DNA of 42,679 bases from Collinsella sp. (GTDB taxonomy: Bacteria; Actinomycetota; Coriobacteriia; Coriobacteriales; Coriobacteriaceae), in NCBI GenBank assembly GCA_018380195.1, contig JAGZUC010000027.1, positions 1 through 42,679 of the forward strand, in the 5' to 3' direction. Below are positions 23,353 through 32,083 of the stretch, one piece after another (within the stretch, counting starts at the first letter, position 1; every line of letters starts with the position of its first letter). The position numbers and the translations under genes are program-made. A model generated the notes under the pieces. That model was not told the DNA's origin. It worked only from the letters and a program-made list of their open reading frames with translations, and made no database searches.

Positions 23353-24770
23353 CTTGATTTAACTTCTTTCTCTACCAGGTCAATGAGTTCCTGCTGCGTA
23401 TGGATCCGCATTTTTTGATAGATATGTCGAACGTGCGTTTTGGTGGTGCTGCGGGAAATGGACAGCCGCTCCATAATGGAGGCGGCATTGCGGCCGTGGG
23501 CGAGCAGCGCGAAAACTTCGGATTCCCGCTGCGTGAGCCCGCAGGACAATGCAAGCGCGGTGCAGACTTCCTCAAATGCGACTCCGGAGTCCTGTGGACC
23601 TTCGACGGTTGCCGGGACCGGGGGAATGAGCGTAATCCGCTCGTCGAACGAGAAGTCGCGCATGGCGAACCAGAGGTAGAGGAAAAACGCGATAGAGCTC
23701 CCGACCTGTGCGACAAGGGAGAAGTGTGGGTTCTCGGATTCCAGCCATGCAAGACAGACCCCTAGTCCAGCCGCGATTGAAGACAGTGCCAGGCCTTTCG
23801 CCACAGCGAGCATGTCACCGATTGGATTGCGGGCGGCGATGGCGGAAAGCATCGTCCAGATCTCGATGTAGAAGACCTGGGTTGCCACCGTTCCGATTAT
23901 CTGAGGCAGTCCGAATTGCGCTCCCACCCCCGCGAGGACAAGCGTAAGCGAGGTTACCGTAAGCGATGCGGCAAGTGAGAACATGCGGTCGAAGACGTGG
24001 TCGCGCCCATTGCGGGCGACCAGCCAAAGGATGCCGACCACACCGAGGCTGCAAAGGGCCGATACCGACGATGCAGGTGCATCGCCGGCGACCGTCGAGG
24101 AGAGACCGAAGATGCCCTCGAACACCGCGATGACACCCATCAACTTACCCTTGGATTCCGGAAAGGCATCCGGGTTGACGGTCGCGAGCTCAAGCGGTGC
24201 CACAGATTGGGTATCGCCGCTCAGCGGGAGGAGGGCGTAGGTCGTCGCAAGTGCGAGAATCGTCAAGATAAGGTACAGCGCGGGGTTGCCGGCGGCGGCC
24301 GGACCGCTCAGCGCGACGAAGGTATAGGCTCCAGTCATGGCGACCGCAACGGTCATAAACGTGGAGGCGCTTCGATTGCGTGCCAAGCGCACCAGCGCAA
24401 GGCAATTTGCGAACGCACGGGGAAGTGCGAGGCAGATATACGCGACCAGAGTAACAAGTGCGTTCGACTGGAATATGCCGTGCCAGCAGAGGAATGCTCC
24501 GACGACGGACAAGACGAGCATCGAAGGACGGAATACCTTTCCTTCAAGGAACGTCGCGTGACGCGATGCCGCAAACACTAGGGGGAGAAAAGCGGCCCCG
24601 TAAAGGCAGGCGCACGTTGCCGGGAGCCAATCGGCGATGAGCGACAGCTGAGGATAGAAACCTTCGCTCTGGAGTATGGTGATCGCCAGCAGCATGGCGA
24701 CGGGGAACAATGCCGCGCTGTCGATAGCGCCTTCGTTCTTGCCGTTCAAACCTTGATCGATACCGTTCAC
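23349..24770 (-). CDS. Membrane-spanning LuxR-family regulator
   Basis: A 473-aa protein with about 12 hydrophobic segments over residues 20-390 and a C-terminal LuxR helix-turn-helix (LTQRESEVFALLAHGRNAAS, followed by the recognition helix RSTTKTHVRHIYQKM). This membrane-sensor plus LuxR layout is abundant in Coriobacteriia and often sits by genes for a particular dietary compound. The start is a GTG at 24770 with a poor binding site, so a start nearer residue 27 is possible. It is divergent from the M20 amidohydrolase, 97 bp between starts, and is the likely activator or sensor for the amidohydrolase-carrier operon. Confidence 0.85.
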   Translation of the reverse strand: MNGIDQGLNGKNEGAIDSAALFPVAMLLAITILQSEGFYPQLSLIADWLPATCACLYGAAFLPLVFAASRHATFLEGKVFRPSMLVLSVVGAFLCWHGIFQSNALVTLVAYICLALPRAFANCLALVRLARNRSASTFMTVAVAMTGAYTFVALSGPAAAGNPALYLILTILALATTYALLPLSGDTQSVAPLELATVNPDAFPESKGKLMGVIAVFEGIFGLSSTVAGDAPASSVSALCSLGVVGILWLVARNGRDHVFDRMFSLAASLTVTSLTLVLAGVGAQFGLPQIIGTVATQVFYIEIWTMLSAIAARNPIGDMLAVAKGLALSSIAAGLGVCLAWLESENPHFSLVAQVGSSIAFFLYLWFAMRDFSFDERITLIPPVPATVEGPQDSGVAFEEVCTALALSCGLTQRESEVFALLAHGRNAASIMERLSISRSTTKTHVRHIYQKMRIHTQQELIDLVEKEVKSS

Positions 24771-24867
24771 CGCGTCTCATCCCATTGGGTCGATGTGCAT
24801 TTTTGCAGGTAAAACGACACTGTCGCCGTCGTAGCAACTCAAAGCAATCGCAAAGGAGACGTACGCC

Positions 24868-26067
24868 ATGCAAACCCTGCTACAAGAGATTAACGCCCTG
24901 CAAAAGCAGATGATAGACGATAGGAGGTGGCTCCATCAACATCCCGAGACCGGATACGACCTCGTCGAGACGACGGCTTACGTTCGGAAGCGCCTCGAAT
25001 CGATGGGCTATGAAGTGTCTGAGATTATCGAGAGCGGGCTTGTTTGCACTGCGGGCGACCCGACGGCCCGCCCGTGCATCCTGCTGCGTGCCGACATGGA
25101 TGCGCTTCCACTTGCCGAGCAGGCTGACCTCCCGTTCGCGTCGACCAATGGCAATATGCACGCTTGCGGACATGACTTCCATGCCACTATGCTGCTTGGG
25201 GCGGCTCAATATCTCAAGAACCATGAGAGCGAGCTCGCCGGGTGCGTGAAGCTCATGTTTCAGCCCGACGAGGAGGCAGTCGACCCTCGTGAGACGACCG
25301 GTAATCAGGCGATGATCGATGCCGGTGTTCTTGAGAACCCGCAGGTTGATGCTGCATTCGCAATACATGTCTGCCCCGTCGGCGTACCTGGCTGCACCGT
25401 CGGTAGCATCAAGGGTACCTCGTTCTTCTCTGTCGATGACGTCGAGGTTCATATCCAGGGGACCGGCACTCATGGGGCGCAGCCACAGAAGGGCGTCGAC
25501 GCGCTCAACATCATGTCCCATATCCATTTGGCGCTTCAGGAAGTTATCGCACGTGAGGTCAACCCGTATGAGGCGAACGTGCTGACGTTTGGGAAGATGG
25601 AAGGTGGAACCGCCGCTAACATTATTTCCGATCATGCATTTATGCTCGGTACGCTGCGCACCACCAACGAGGAGACGCGCCATCGTCTGCATACGCGTAT
25701 CACTGGGATCGTTGAGAACACCGCACGCGCATTCGGAGGCACGGCAACCGTCGAGTTCCTGCGCGGGCTTCCCACCGTTTGGAACGATCCGGCCCTGACT
25801 GATGAGCTCGAGGAAGCATACGAGCAGGGGACGGGCAAGCGTACTCTGCACCTTGCCGAGCCGTTTTCTGGATCGGATGACTTCGGTGCGATGTCGCATG
25901 CCGTTCCCTCGACATATTTTCTCTTGGGTTGCACGCCCGAAGGCGCGGAGGAGATTCCGCTGCACAACCCTGCCCTTGTTTTAGATGAGAACGCCTTGGT
26001 TGAAGGTGCTGCGCTTTTCGCGGCCGCCGCGACCGGCTGGCTCGTCCGTCACGCTCAGTTCGAATAG
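24868..26067 (+). CDS. M20 family amidohydrolase
   Basis: A 399-aa metallopeptidase of the M20D kind that hydrolyses N-acyl amino acids, hippurate or dipeptide-like substrates. It has LLRADMDALPL, then HACGHDFHATM with metal ligands H98 and D103, and PDEE downstream. A dimerisation domain starts near 180 (VDDVEVHIQGTGTHGAQPQ). AAGGAGACG precedes the ATG. It is followed after 12 bp by a YfcC-family carrier, suggesting uptake and hydrolysis of one compound, possibly an N-acyl or aminobenzoyl amino acid. Confidence 0.9.
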   Translation: MQTLLQEINALQKQMIDDRRWLHQHPETGYDLVETTAYVRKRLESMGYEVSEIIESGLVCTAGDPTARPCILLRADMDALPLAEQADLPFASTNGNMHACGHDFHATMLLGAAQYLKNHESELAGCVKLMFQPDEEAVDPRETTGNQAMIDAGVLENPQVDAAFAIHVCPVGVPGCTVGSIKGTSFFSVDDVEVHIQGTGTHGAQPQKGVDALNIMSHIHLALQEVIAREVNPYEANVLTFGKMEGGTAANIISDHAFMLGTLRTTNEETRHRLHTRITGIVENTARAFGGTATVEFLRGLPTVWNDPALTDELEEAYEQGTGKRTLHLAEPFSGSDDFGAMSHAVPSTYFLLGCTPEGAEEIPLHNPALVLDENALVEGAALFAAAATGWLVRHAQFE

Positions 26068-26079
26068 TCGGGAGTCACT

Positions 26080-27534
26080 ATGAGCGAAGCAATTGAGAAA
26101 CCGAAGAAGAAAAAGGGACTCAATTCCTATCTCATTCTCGTGGCTTGCCTTATAGGTGTGGCCGTCATCACCTGGATCGTCGCGGCGTTCTCGTCTGACG
26201 TCTCGCGCGCGACCATGGCCGAGTTCCTCAGCTCGCCTGTCCAGGGATTCTCGGGCGCAATGCCCGTCTGCTTCTTCGTCATTGTGCTCGGCGGATTCCT
26301 CGAGATCGTGTCTGCTACTGGCGCCCTCGATACCGGCATCGCCGCGCTCATCCGTGCCATGAAGGGCAAGGAGCTCATGCTCATTCCCGTCCTTATGACG
26401 CTGCTTGGCATCTGCGGTTCGACCTACGGCATGTGCGAGGAAACGGTCCCCTTCTACTTCATTATTGGCAGCGCTATGTATGCCGCCGGGTTCGACACTC
26501 TGACCTCGGCAATGATGGTACTTTTGGGTGCCGGTGCCGGCTGCATCGGGTCGACGGTCAACCCGTTCTCCGTCGGCGTCGCTAAGGCCGCCCTTGCCGA
26601 CTTGGGCTATGCCGTCAACGAAGGCCTGCTGCTTGGCATCGGCTTTGTCATGCTTGTGATCGCCGAGGGCTCGGCCATCGCCTTTGTCATGCATTATGCA
26701 AAAAAGGTCCGCAGCAATCCTGAGGCATCGCTTCTGAGTCCTTCCGAGCGCAAGGCCGCTGCTGAGGAGTTTTCCGGTGTAAAGAACGACGAGGAGAAGG
26801 TTTTGACCGGCCGTCAGCGCGCCGTGCTTGTCCTGTTCGCCGTCTCGTTCGTTGTTATGATTGTGTCGTTTGTCCCTTGGGAAAGCTTTGGTATCAACCT
26901 GTTCACCATCGGCGGAACCGACAAGGACATGTCGACTGCCTGGAGCTCATTTCTCACCGGTGTTCCACTGGGTCAGTGGTACTTTAACGAGTGCACCACC
27001 TGGTTTTTGCTTATGGGCATTATCATCGGTATCGTCGGAGGCTTCTCCGGCGACGAGATCGTCAACACGTTCCTCAAGGGCGCTGCGGGCATCCTCGACA
27101 TCGCCTTGGTCATTGCGCTCGCCCGCGCCATCTCCGTGCTTATGTCGGCAACCGGTCTTGATATCTGGCTGCTCAACAGCGCTGCCGGTCTGCTGGCCCA
27201 TGTCCCCGCGCCGATCTTTGCCATCGGCTCCATGGTGGTTTACCTGCTGCTCTCCTTTGCCATCCCCTCCAGCTCGGGTATGGCAACGGTCTCCATGCCC
27301 ATCATGGGTCCGCTTGCCATCCAGCTGGGGCTTTCTCCCGAGGTCATGATCATGATCTACGTGGCGGCACACGGCCTGATCCTCCTGTTCACCCCGACGT
27401 TCGGCGTGCTTATCGCCGGCCTACAGATTTCCAAGGTCGAATACTCGACGTTCCTTAAGCTCATCTCCAGGTATCTGCTGGGGCTTGGAATCGTTCTGAT
27501 GGTGTTGCTCACCATTTGCATGACCGTTTTGTAG
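26080..27534 (+). CDS. YfcC/DcuC-family membrane carrier
   Basis: A 484-aa protein with 11-13 membrane segments. GGFLEIVSATGALDTGI, GSTYGMCEETVPFY and AIPSSSGMATVSMPIMGPLA are typical of the C4-dicarboxylate anaerobic carrier/YfcC family, many of whose members carry basic amino acids or peptides. It is the second gene of the amidohydrolase operon with 12 bp spacing. The positively charged N-terminus EKPKKKKG is cytoplasmic. Substrate is inferred only from the neighbour. Confidence 0.88.
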   Translation: MSEAIEKPKKKKGLNSYLILVACLIGVAVITWIVAAFSSDVSRATMAEFLSSPVQGFSGAMPVCFFVIVLGGFLEIVSATGALDTGIAALIRAMKGKELMLIPVLMTLLGICGSTYGMCEETVPFYFIIGSAMYAAGFDTLTSAMMVLLGAGAGCIGSTVNPFSVGVAKAALADLGYAVNEGLLLGIGFVMLVIAEGSAIAFVMHYAKKVRSNPEASLLSPSERKAAAEEFSGVKNDEEKVLTGRQRAVLVLFAVSFVVMIVSFVPWESFGINLFTIGGTDKDMSTAWSSFLTGVPLGQWYFNECTTWFLLMGIIIGIVGGFSGDEIVNTFLKGAAGILDIALVIALARAISVLMSATGLDIWLLNSAAGLLAHVPAPIFAIGSMVVYLLLSFAIPSSSGMATVSMPIMGPLAIQLGLSPEVMIMIYVAAHGLILLFTPTFGVLIAGLQISKVEYSTFLKLISRYLLGLGIVLMVLLTICMTVL

Positions 27535-27542
27535 CGCAGATG

Positions 27543-27567
27543 CCCGGGCAGGTGCTGTCTGCCCGGG
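27543..27567 (+). terminator. Hairpin after the carrier gene
   Basis: CCCGGGCAG (27543-27551) and CTGCCCGGG (27559-27567) form a perfect 9-bp stem with a 7-nt loop, 8 bp beyond the carrier stop. There is no T-run. Confidence 0.6.
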
Positions 27568-27717
27568 ACGTTAGGGTCACATCGTTGGATATGAAGGTTT
27601 GTCAGCACATGCGCCCCGTTCTATTTCAGATATTCAATGGCGTGGTCTTGACGACCTGGATGATGTCGACGCGGAGAGCGTCCACGGCATAACGCCGAAC
27701 ACTTTTGTCACATTGGG

Positions 27718-27753
27718 TGCCCACGGGGTCGTATCGCTGCGGCGCCGTGGGCA
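27718..27753 (+). promoter_or_regulatory. Inverted repeat upstream of the response regulator
   Basis: TGCCCACGG (27718-27726) and CCGTGGGCA (27745-27753) are exact complements, 18 bp apart. The right arm runs into TAATGG, a possible -10 element, 43 bp before the start codon. It may be an autoregulatory site or an RNA hairpin. Confidence 0.4.
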
Positions 27754-27795
27754 TAATGGTGTGGAAGGTGCAAGTTGCGCGAAATGGGAGGACAC

Positions 27796-28467
27796 ATGGC
27801 GCTGATCTATATCGTTGAGGACGACGAACCCATCCGTCGCGAGCTTGCCGACATTCTGTCCCGTGCCGGGTTTGAGGTTGAAGCCTGCGAATCGTTCGAG
27901 CACGTCTCGCGCGACATCCTGGCCGCCGCACCCGACCTGGTGCTGCTCGACCTCACGCTTCCCGTCAAAGACGGCCAGCATATCTGCCATGAAGTCCGCC
28001 GCGAGTCCGAGGTCCCCATCATCGTCCTCACGTCGCGTACAACCGAGATCGACGAGGTCATGGCCATGACACTCGGCGCGGACGACTTTGTCCCCAAGCC
28101 CTACAGCGCCCGTGTGCTCGTGGCGCGCATCAATGCGCTGCTGCGTCGCACCTCGGCGGCCGGCGAGCGCAGCACGCTCGTCCACAAGGGGCTGGAGCTC
28201 GACCTTGCCCGCTCCGCGGTCACCAACACGGCAACCGGCGACAGCACCGAACTCACCAAAAATGAGCTGCGCATTCTGTCGCTACTCCTGAGCCGCGCGG
28301 GCAAAATCGTCTCGCGCTCGGCCATCATGCAGGACCTGTGGGACTCCGATGCCTTTGTGGACGACAATACGCTCACCGTCAACATCAACCGCCTGCGCAC
28401 TACGCTCGAAAAAATCGGCATCAAGGGGTATCTGACCACGCACCGCGGCCAGGGCTATTCGGTCTAG
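27796..28467 (+). CDS. OmpR/PhoB-family response regulator
   Basis: A 223-aa two-component response regulator. The receiver domain has ED at 8-9, phospho-acceptor D52 in LVLLDLTLP and K in VPKPYS. The C-terminal winged helix ends NINRLRTTLEKIGIKGYLTT and GQGYSV. The ATG at 27796 follows GGGAGG. It is followed after 9 bp by its histidine kinase. Spacing and class fit a system sensing envelope stress or antimicrobial peptides, although no ABC transporter is next to it. Confidence 0.92.
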   Translation: MALIYIVEDDEPIRRELADILSRAGFEVEACESFEHVSRDILAAAPDLVLLDLTLPVKDGQHICHEVRRESEVPIIVLTSRTTEIDEVMAMTLGADDFVPKPYSARVLVARINALLRRTSAAGERSTLVHKGLELDLARSAVTNTATGDSTELTKNELRILSLLLSRAGKIVSRSAIMQDLWDSDAFVDDNTLTVNINRLRTTLEKIGIKGYLTTHRGQGYSV

Positions 28468-28476
28468 GGGCCGGCC

Positions 28477-29520
28477 ATGTCGTTTGCCAAGTTCTTTAAA
28501 GACGCGCTGCTCCCCGTCGCCGTATGGACGTGCGGCGTGCTGTTGAGCTGCTTTGTGCTGACGGTCGCCGGGGCGCCTGTCTCTATCGTGGTCATTGCGG
28601 TCGGCGTGTCTCTTATCTTTGGCATGCTCGGCATTGTGATCGAGTACGCGCGCCGTCGTCGTTTTTTGCATCAGCTGGAGCGCGCGGCCGAGGAGCTGGA
28701 AAGCCCTGCATGGGTGCAAGAGATGGTGCAGTGTCCGACCTATGCCGAGGGCGAGCTCGAATACGAGGTCTTGCGCCGCGTGGGCAAGGCAGCTTGCGAT
28801 GAGGTTGCAGAAGGACGCCGTCAGACCGACGACTATCGCGACTATATCGAGAGCTGGGTCCACGAGGCCAAGCTGCCCCTGGCGGCAGCTCATCTGATCC
28901 TGGAAAACCTGGACGGCAGTGAAGGTGACCTGTCGCGCGTGGACGACTTGGGCTGCGAACTCGCCCGCGTGGAACGCTATATCGACCAGGCGCTGTACTA
29001 TGCGCGCTCGGAGGTCGTGGAGCGCGACTACCTGATCCGCCGCTGGGATCTTAAGACCCTGGTGACGGGTGCGATTAAGGCCAATGCGCGCGAACTTATC
29101 GCGGCACATGTGGCGCCAGTGTGCGAGAACCTCGATTTTGAGGTGTTTACCGACGAGAAGTGGCTCGAGTTTATTCTGGGCCAACTCATTCAAAACAGCA
29201 TCAAATACGCCCGCGAGGATGGTGCGAAGATCATGTTTTCGGACGCGCTGCTGGACGAGGGCCTGGCGAGCGAGCGCATTGAGCTCACCGTTGCCGACAA
29301 CGGTTGCGGCGTGAGTGCGGCTGATCTGCCGCGCGTGTTTGAGAAGGGCTTTACCGGCGACAACGGCCGCACGACCAAGCGCGCAACGGGCATCGGCCTC
29401 TACCTGGTGGCGCGCCTATGCTCCAAAATGGGCATCGACGTCACCGCAGCGTCCGAGCCCGGCGAAGGCTTCACCGTAACCTTTGCCTTCTCAACGAACA
29501 AATTCCAATATTTCGAGTAG
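28477..29520 (+). CDS. Intramembrane-sensing histidine kinase
   Basis: A 347-aa sensor kinase. Two membrane helices near 11-31 and 35-57 are joined by only about four residues, leaving no extracellular sensor domain, the layout of intramembrane-sensing (BceS-like) kinases. The phospho-acceptor is H129 in SWVHEAKLPLAAAHL. N box (QLIQNSIKYA), G1 (DNGCGV) and G2 (TGIGLYLV) are present, so it should be active. It is co-transcribed with the response regulator. Confidence 0.92.
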   Translation: MSFAKFFKDALLPVAVWTCGVLLSCFVLTVAGAPVSIVVIAVGVSLIFGMLGIVIEYARRRRFLHQLERAAEELESPAWVQEMVQCPTYAEGELEYEVLRRVGKAACDEVAEGRRQTDDYRDYIESWVHEAKLPLAAAHLILENLDGSEGDLSRVDDLGCELARVERYIDQALYYARSEVVERDYLIRRWDLKTLVTGAIKANARELIAAHVAPVCENLDFEVFTDEKWLEFILGQLIQNSIKYAREDGAKIMFSDALLDEGLASERIELTVADNGCGVSAADLPRVFEKGFTGDNGRTTKRATGIGLYLVARLCSKMGIDVTAASEPGEGFTVTFAFSTNKFQYFE

Positions 29521-29545
29521 GCTCGCTTTTGCTGTTATTCTCTGG

Positions 29546-29687
29546 GCTATGTTCACGTTCGGGAACATAGCTGAAGCAGCGGGCGCAATATTCCCGAACG
29601 TGAATATAGGTGTTACCTGGAAAGCAATGTTCCCGTTCGGGAACATTGCTATATAGTTCTATACTATGTTCACGAATGGGAACATAG
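29546..29687 (+). promoter_or_regulatory. Four palindromic operators of the hip locus
   Basis: Four related inverted repeats lie in 142 bp: 29546-29571 (arms GCTATGTTC/GAACATAGC), 29588-29607 (ATATTC/GAATAT), 29624-29649 (GCAATGTTCCCG and its near-exact complement) and 29664-29687 (CTATGTTC/GAACATAG). All share a TGTTCMCG core. TATACT (29660-29665) overlaps the last site and is the likely -10 box of hipB. The layout fits cooperative repression by the XRE antitoxin. Confidence 0.8.
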
Positions 29688-29699
29688 CTAAGGGGCGAC

Positions 29700-29990
29700 A
29701 TGAGAACGGTGAGAACGACTAAAGTGCTCGATGGGCGTATCAAACTCAAGCCGTCAGAAACTGCTTTCTCGGAACGCATGGTTTTCGATCCGGGCGAGAT
29801 GGGGAAGGCCCTTAGGCTTAGAAGGCGTGAACTTGGTCTAACTCAACGCGACGTCGCGACTATGACGGGTCGCAGCCTTCGTGTGATAGGCGATATCGAG
29901 CGGGGGCGGACAACGGTCGAAATCGGCGTCATTTTCGACTACGCCTCCATCGTGGATATCGATTTTATTCTGAAGGTGAGGGGAAAATAA
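29700..29990 (+). CDS. hipB: HipB-like XRE-family antitoxin
   Basis: A 96-aa DNA-binding protein. The XRE helix-turn-helix covers about 37-90 (MGKALRLRRRELGLTQRDVA and then RSLRVIGDIERGRTTVEIG), with a 36-residue basic N-terminal extension. It is the antitoxin and autorepressor of the HipA kinase encoded next, whose start codon overlaps its stop (TAATG). Four palindromic operators precede it. The gene is intact. Confidence 0.88.
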   Translation: MRTVRTTKVLDGRIKLKPSETAFSERMVFDPGEMGKALRLRRRELGLTQRDVATMTGRSLRVIGDIERGRTTVEIGVIFDYASIVDIDFILKVRGK

Positions 29991-31220
29991 TGGGCGGCAC
30001 GCTGTTCGTTCATCGTGAGTTTAAGGGATCCTACCAGCTGCTTGGCATATTGGAAGAGAATGCTGGGCTTCCGCTATTCACCTATGTCCCCGAGTACCTC
30101 GAGAATGCTGACGCGGTTCCGATTTCGTCCTCGTTGCCCTTGTCGGCCGAGACATTCAGCCCGGACGTAACGAGCTCCTTTTTCTCCGGCATTATTCCAG
30201 AGGGACAGCTCAATAGAGACCTTGAGAAAAAGGCTCGGGCGGAACGCGGCGATTACTTTAAGGTCCTCGATTTGGTTCGCAACGAACCCGTCGGCGCTTT
30301 GATTTTGACGCGAGAACCTTCGGCCGACGGTCTCGAAATGGGCTATGAGGAGATAGGGGAGAAGCAGCTGAACAAGCTGGCGTACGCGCCAGCGGAGGTG
30401 GCCTTTGGTCTTGCGCTCGAGAGTCGAATTTCCCTTGCGGGCGCTCAGGCGAAAATCGGCCTCTACCATGCGGGTGATGACTCATGCGGCGGATGGTATC
30501 TGCCCCACGGGGCAGCCCCATCGACGCATATCCTCAAAGCGGGGTCGAAGGCGTTTCCGGGCGAGACGGTTTGTGAAGCGATGTGCGTGAGAGCTGCTTC
30601 GCTGATGGATCTATCAGCCGAAGAGTGCTTTCTAATTCGAGTTGAAGATGCCGAACCGATTATCGCCGTGAAGCGGTTTGACCGAGCGATGTCTAATGGT
30701 GGTCGTTCGCTCGATGGGCTGCTGGTTCCAAATCGTCTGCACCAGGAGGACATTTGTCAGGCAAAAGGCATTTCGCGCGAGCTTAAATATGAGCCAACGG
30801 GCGTCAATTACCTGGGGCTTATCGTCGACGCGGTGCGAAGGGTGTCGACGAATCAGATGGAGGATAGGTTTCTTGTTGGCTATAACCAACTGTTCGATTA
30901 TGCCGTAGGAAACTGCGACAACCATCTTAAGAATTGGTCACTCGTGTGGGACGAGGACTGGAAGCAAGTGAGGTTGGCGCCGCGGCGGAAGCCGAAAAAT
31001 CGATGATGTGACTCGCGAGTCGGTGTTGAGGCAAATGGCCGAGGCGGGTTTGCCCCAGGGGATCGTCACCGGAATGATTAACGACACCTGCAGTGAGGTG
31101 CCAGACGCACTGAGAGATGCAGCGCGCAGCCTCAAAGAAGAAGGTTTCCCTGAGGCAGAAGCAATGTTCGATAAGATCATTCCAGAAGTACAAACCCGCC
31201 TAAACAGAATCGCCCCATAA
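29990..31220 (+). pseudogene. hipA: HipA-like toxin kinase with internal deletion and frameshift
   Basis: The first frame (29990-31006) is a HipA kinase up to residue 330: SLAGAQAK with S148 (the autophosphorylated serine of E. coli HipA), LHQEDIC, and GNCDNHLKN with D310 matching catalytic D309. After VRLAP the family continues AYD, giving the second metal-binding aspartate, but here it reads RRKPKNR and stops. The true C-terminus reappears in another phase from about 30990 to 31220 (RKIDDVTRESVLRQMAEAG onwards). About 30 residues, including the AYD motif, and the phase are lost. The truncated protein should not be an active kinase but could still bind HipB. The break lies in a GC-rich CGCCGCGGCGG stretch. 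Confidence 0.82.
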
Positions 31221-31226
31221 CAAAAA

Positions 31227-31258
31227 CGTGCCGCCCCAAACGGGGCGGCACGCCATCT
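31227..31258 (+). terminator. Terminator of the hip locus
   Basis: CGTGCCGCCCC (31227-31237) pairs with GGGGCGGCACG (31242-31252) around an AAAC loop, preceded by A5 and followed by CCATCTTTT. It starts 7 bp beyond the residual hipA C-terminus. Confidence 0.8.
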
Positions 31259-31293
31259 TTTAATCTGATAACTCGTTGAAGTACGGTGACGAA

Positions 31294-31384
31294 GGCGCAA
31301 GGCCGGGAGGGGCTATCTAAGCCGACATCCCGCAGCCGCGAAGCGGCGAGGACGTCGGCGTGATAACCCCGCAGGCCTTGCGCC
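31294..31384. repeat. Nested 91-nt rod-like palindrome
   Basis: Four stems are nested in order. GGCGCAAGGCC (31294-31304) pairs with 31374-31384; GGGGCTATC (31309-31317) with GATAACCCC (31362-31370); GCCGAC (31321-31326) with GTCGGC (31354-31359); and GCCGC (31335-31339) with GCGGC (31343-31347) around a GAA loop. It lies 13 bp past the stop of the minus-strand stress-protein gene. It could be a large 3' structure, a small RNA or a palindromic mobile repeat. Confidence 0.75.
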
Positions 31385-31397
31385 GACGGGAAGGAAC

Positions 31398-31835
31398 CTA
31401 CTTCACGACCAAAATGTCGCAGTCCGTGTTACGCAGCAGGAACGTCGAAATCGAGCCCAGCAGCGCATACTTAATCGAGGATAGGCCGCGGGCACCGCAG
31501 AGCACCAGGTCGGGCTTGACCACGTCGAGCATCTCGTCCTTGAGGGTTTCGCGAATGCGGCCGGCGCGAATCATAACTTCGACCTCGGGAATGTCGGGAT
31601 TGGCCTTGGCTTCCTCGAGCTGCTTGGCGATCGAGTTGTTAAAGGCCTCCTCCAAGCCATTAACTAGGTCGACCGGGTAGGCTCCGGCACTCTCGAGCGC
31701 CGTCGAATCAATCACGTGCCCGATAATCAGCTTGGCGCCGTTGTTCGCGGCGACCTTGATGGCGCGCGCGAGCACAAAATCCTGCTGCTCAGTACCGTCG
31801 AGTGAAACAAATACCTTGGTGTAGCCCTCGTTCAT
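31398..31835 (-). CDS. Universal stress protein (UspA family)
   Basis: A 145-aa UspA-like protein. It begins KVFVSLDGTEQQDFVLARA and ends with the ATP-loop GARGLSSIKYALLGSISTFL and TDCDILVVK, so it is likely an ATP-binding type. AAGGAGG lies before the ATG. It is divergent from uppP with about 250 bp between starts. The gene is followed by a nested palindrome. Confidence 0.88.
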   Translation of the reverse strand: MNEGYTKVFVSLDGTEQQDFVLARAIKVAANNGAKLIIGHVIDSTALESAGAYPVDLVNGLEEAFNNSIAKQLEEAKANPDIPEVEVMIRAGRIRETLKDEMLDVVKPDLVLCGARGLSSIKYALLGSISTFLLRNTDCDILVVK

Positions 31836-32083
31836 GGTTTCCTCCTTGGTCTATCGCACGGGCGCGGGGCTCGTGCGTCGGGCGGACGCGGGTGCGTTGG
31901 CCGCCGGACACTTTACCTTGTTGCAGTTATACCCAAGGATTCCAGTTTGACCGCTCGCAATTCTGTGAACGGGCGAGTTTTTTGGTAAGGGTCGGTTTGG
32001 GCACGCCGTTACGGTTGATAATGGGACATCGCCCGCATCGTCCGCAGAACATCTACCGGCGGGTGTCAAACGAGGGGGTCCCT

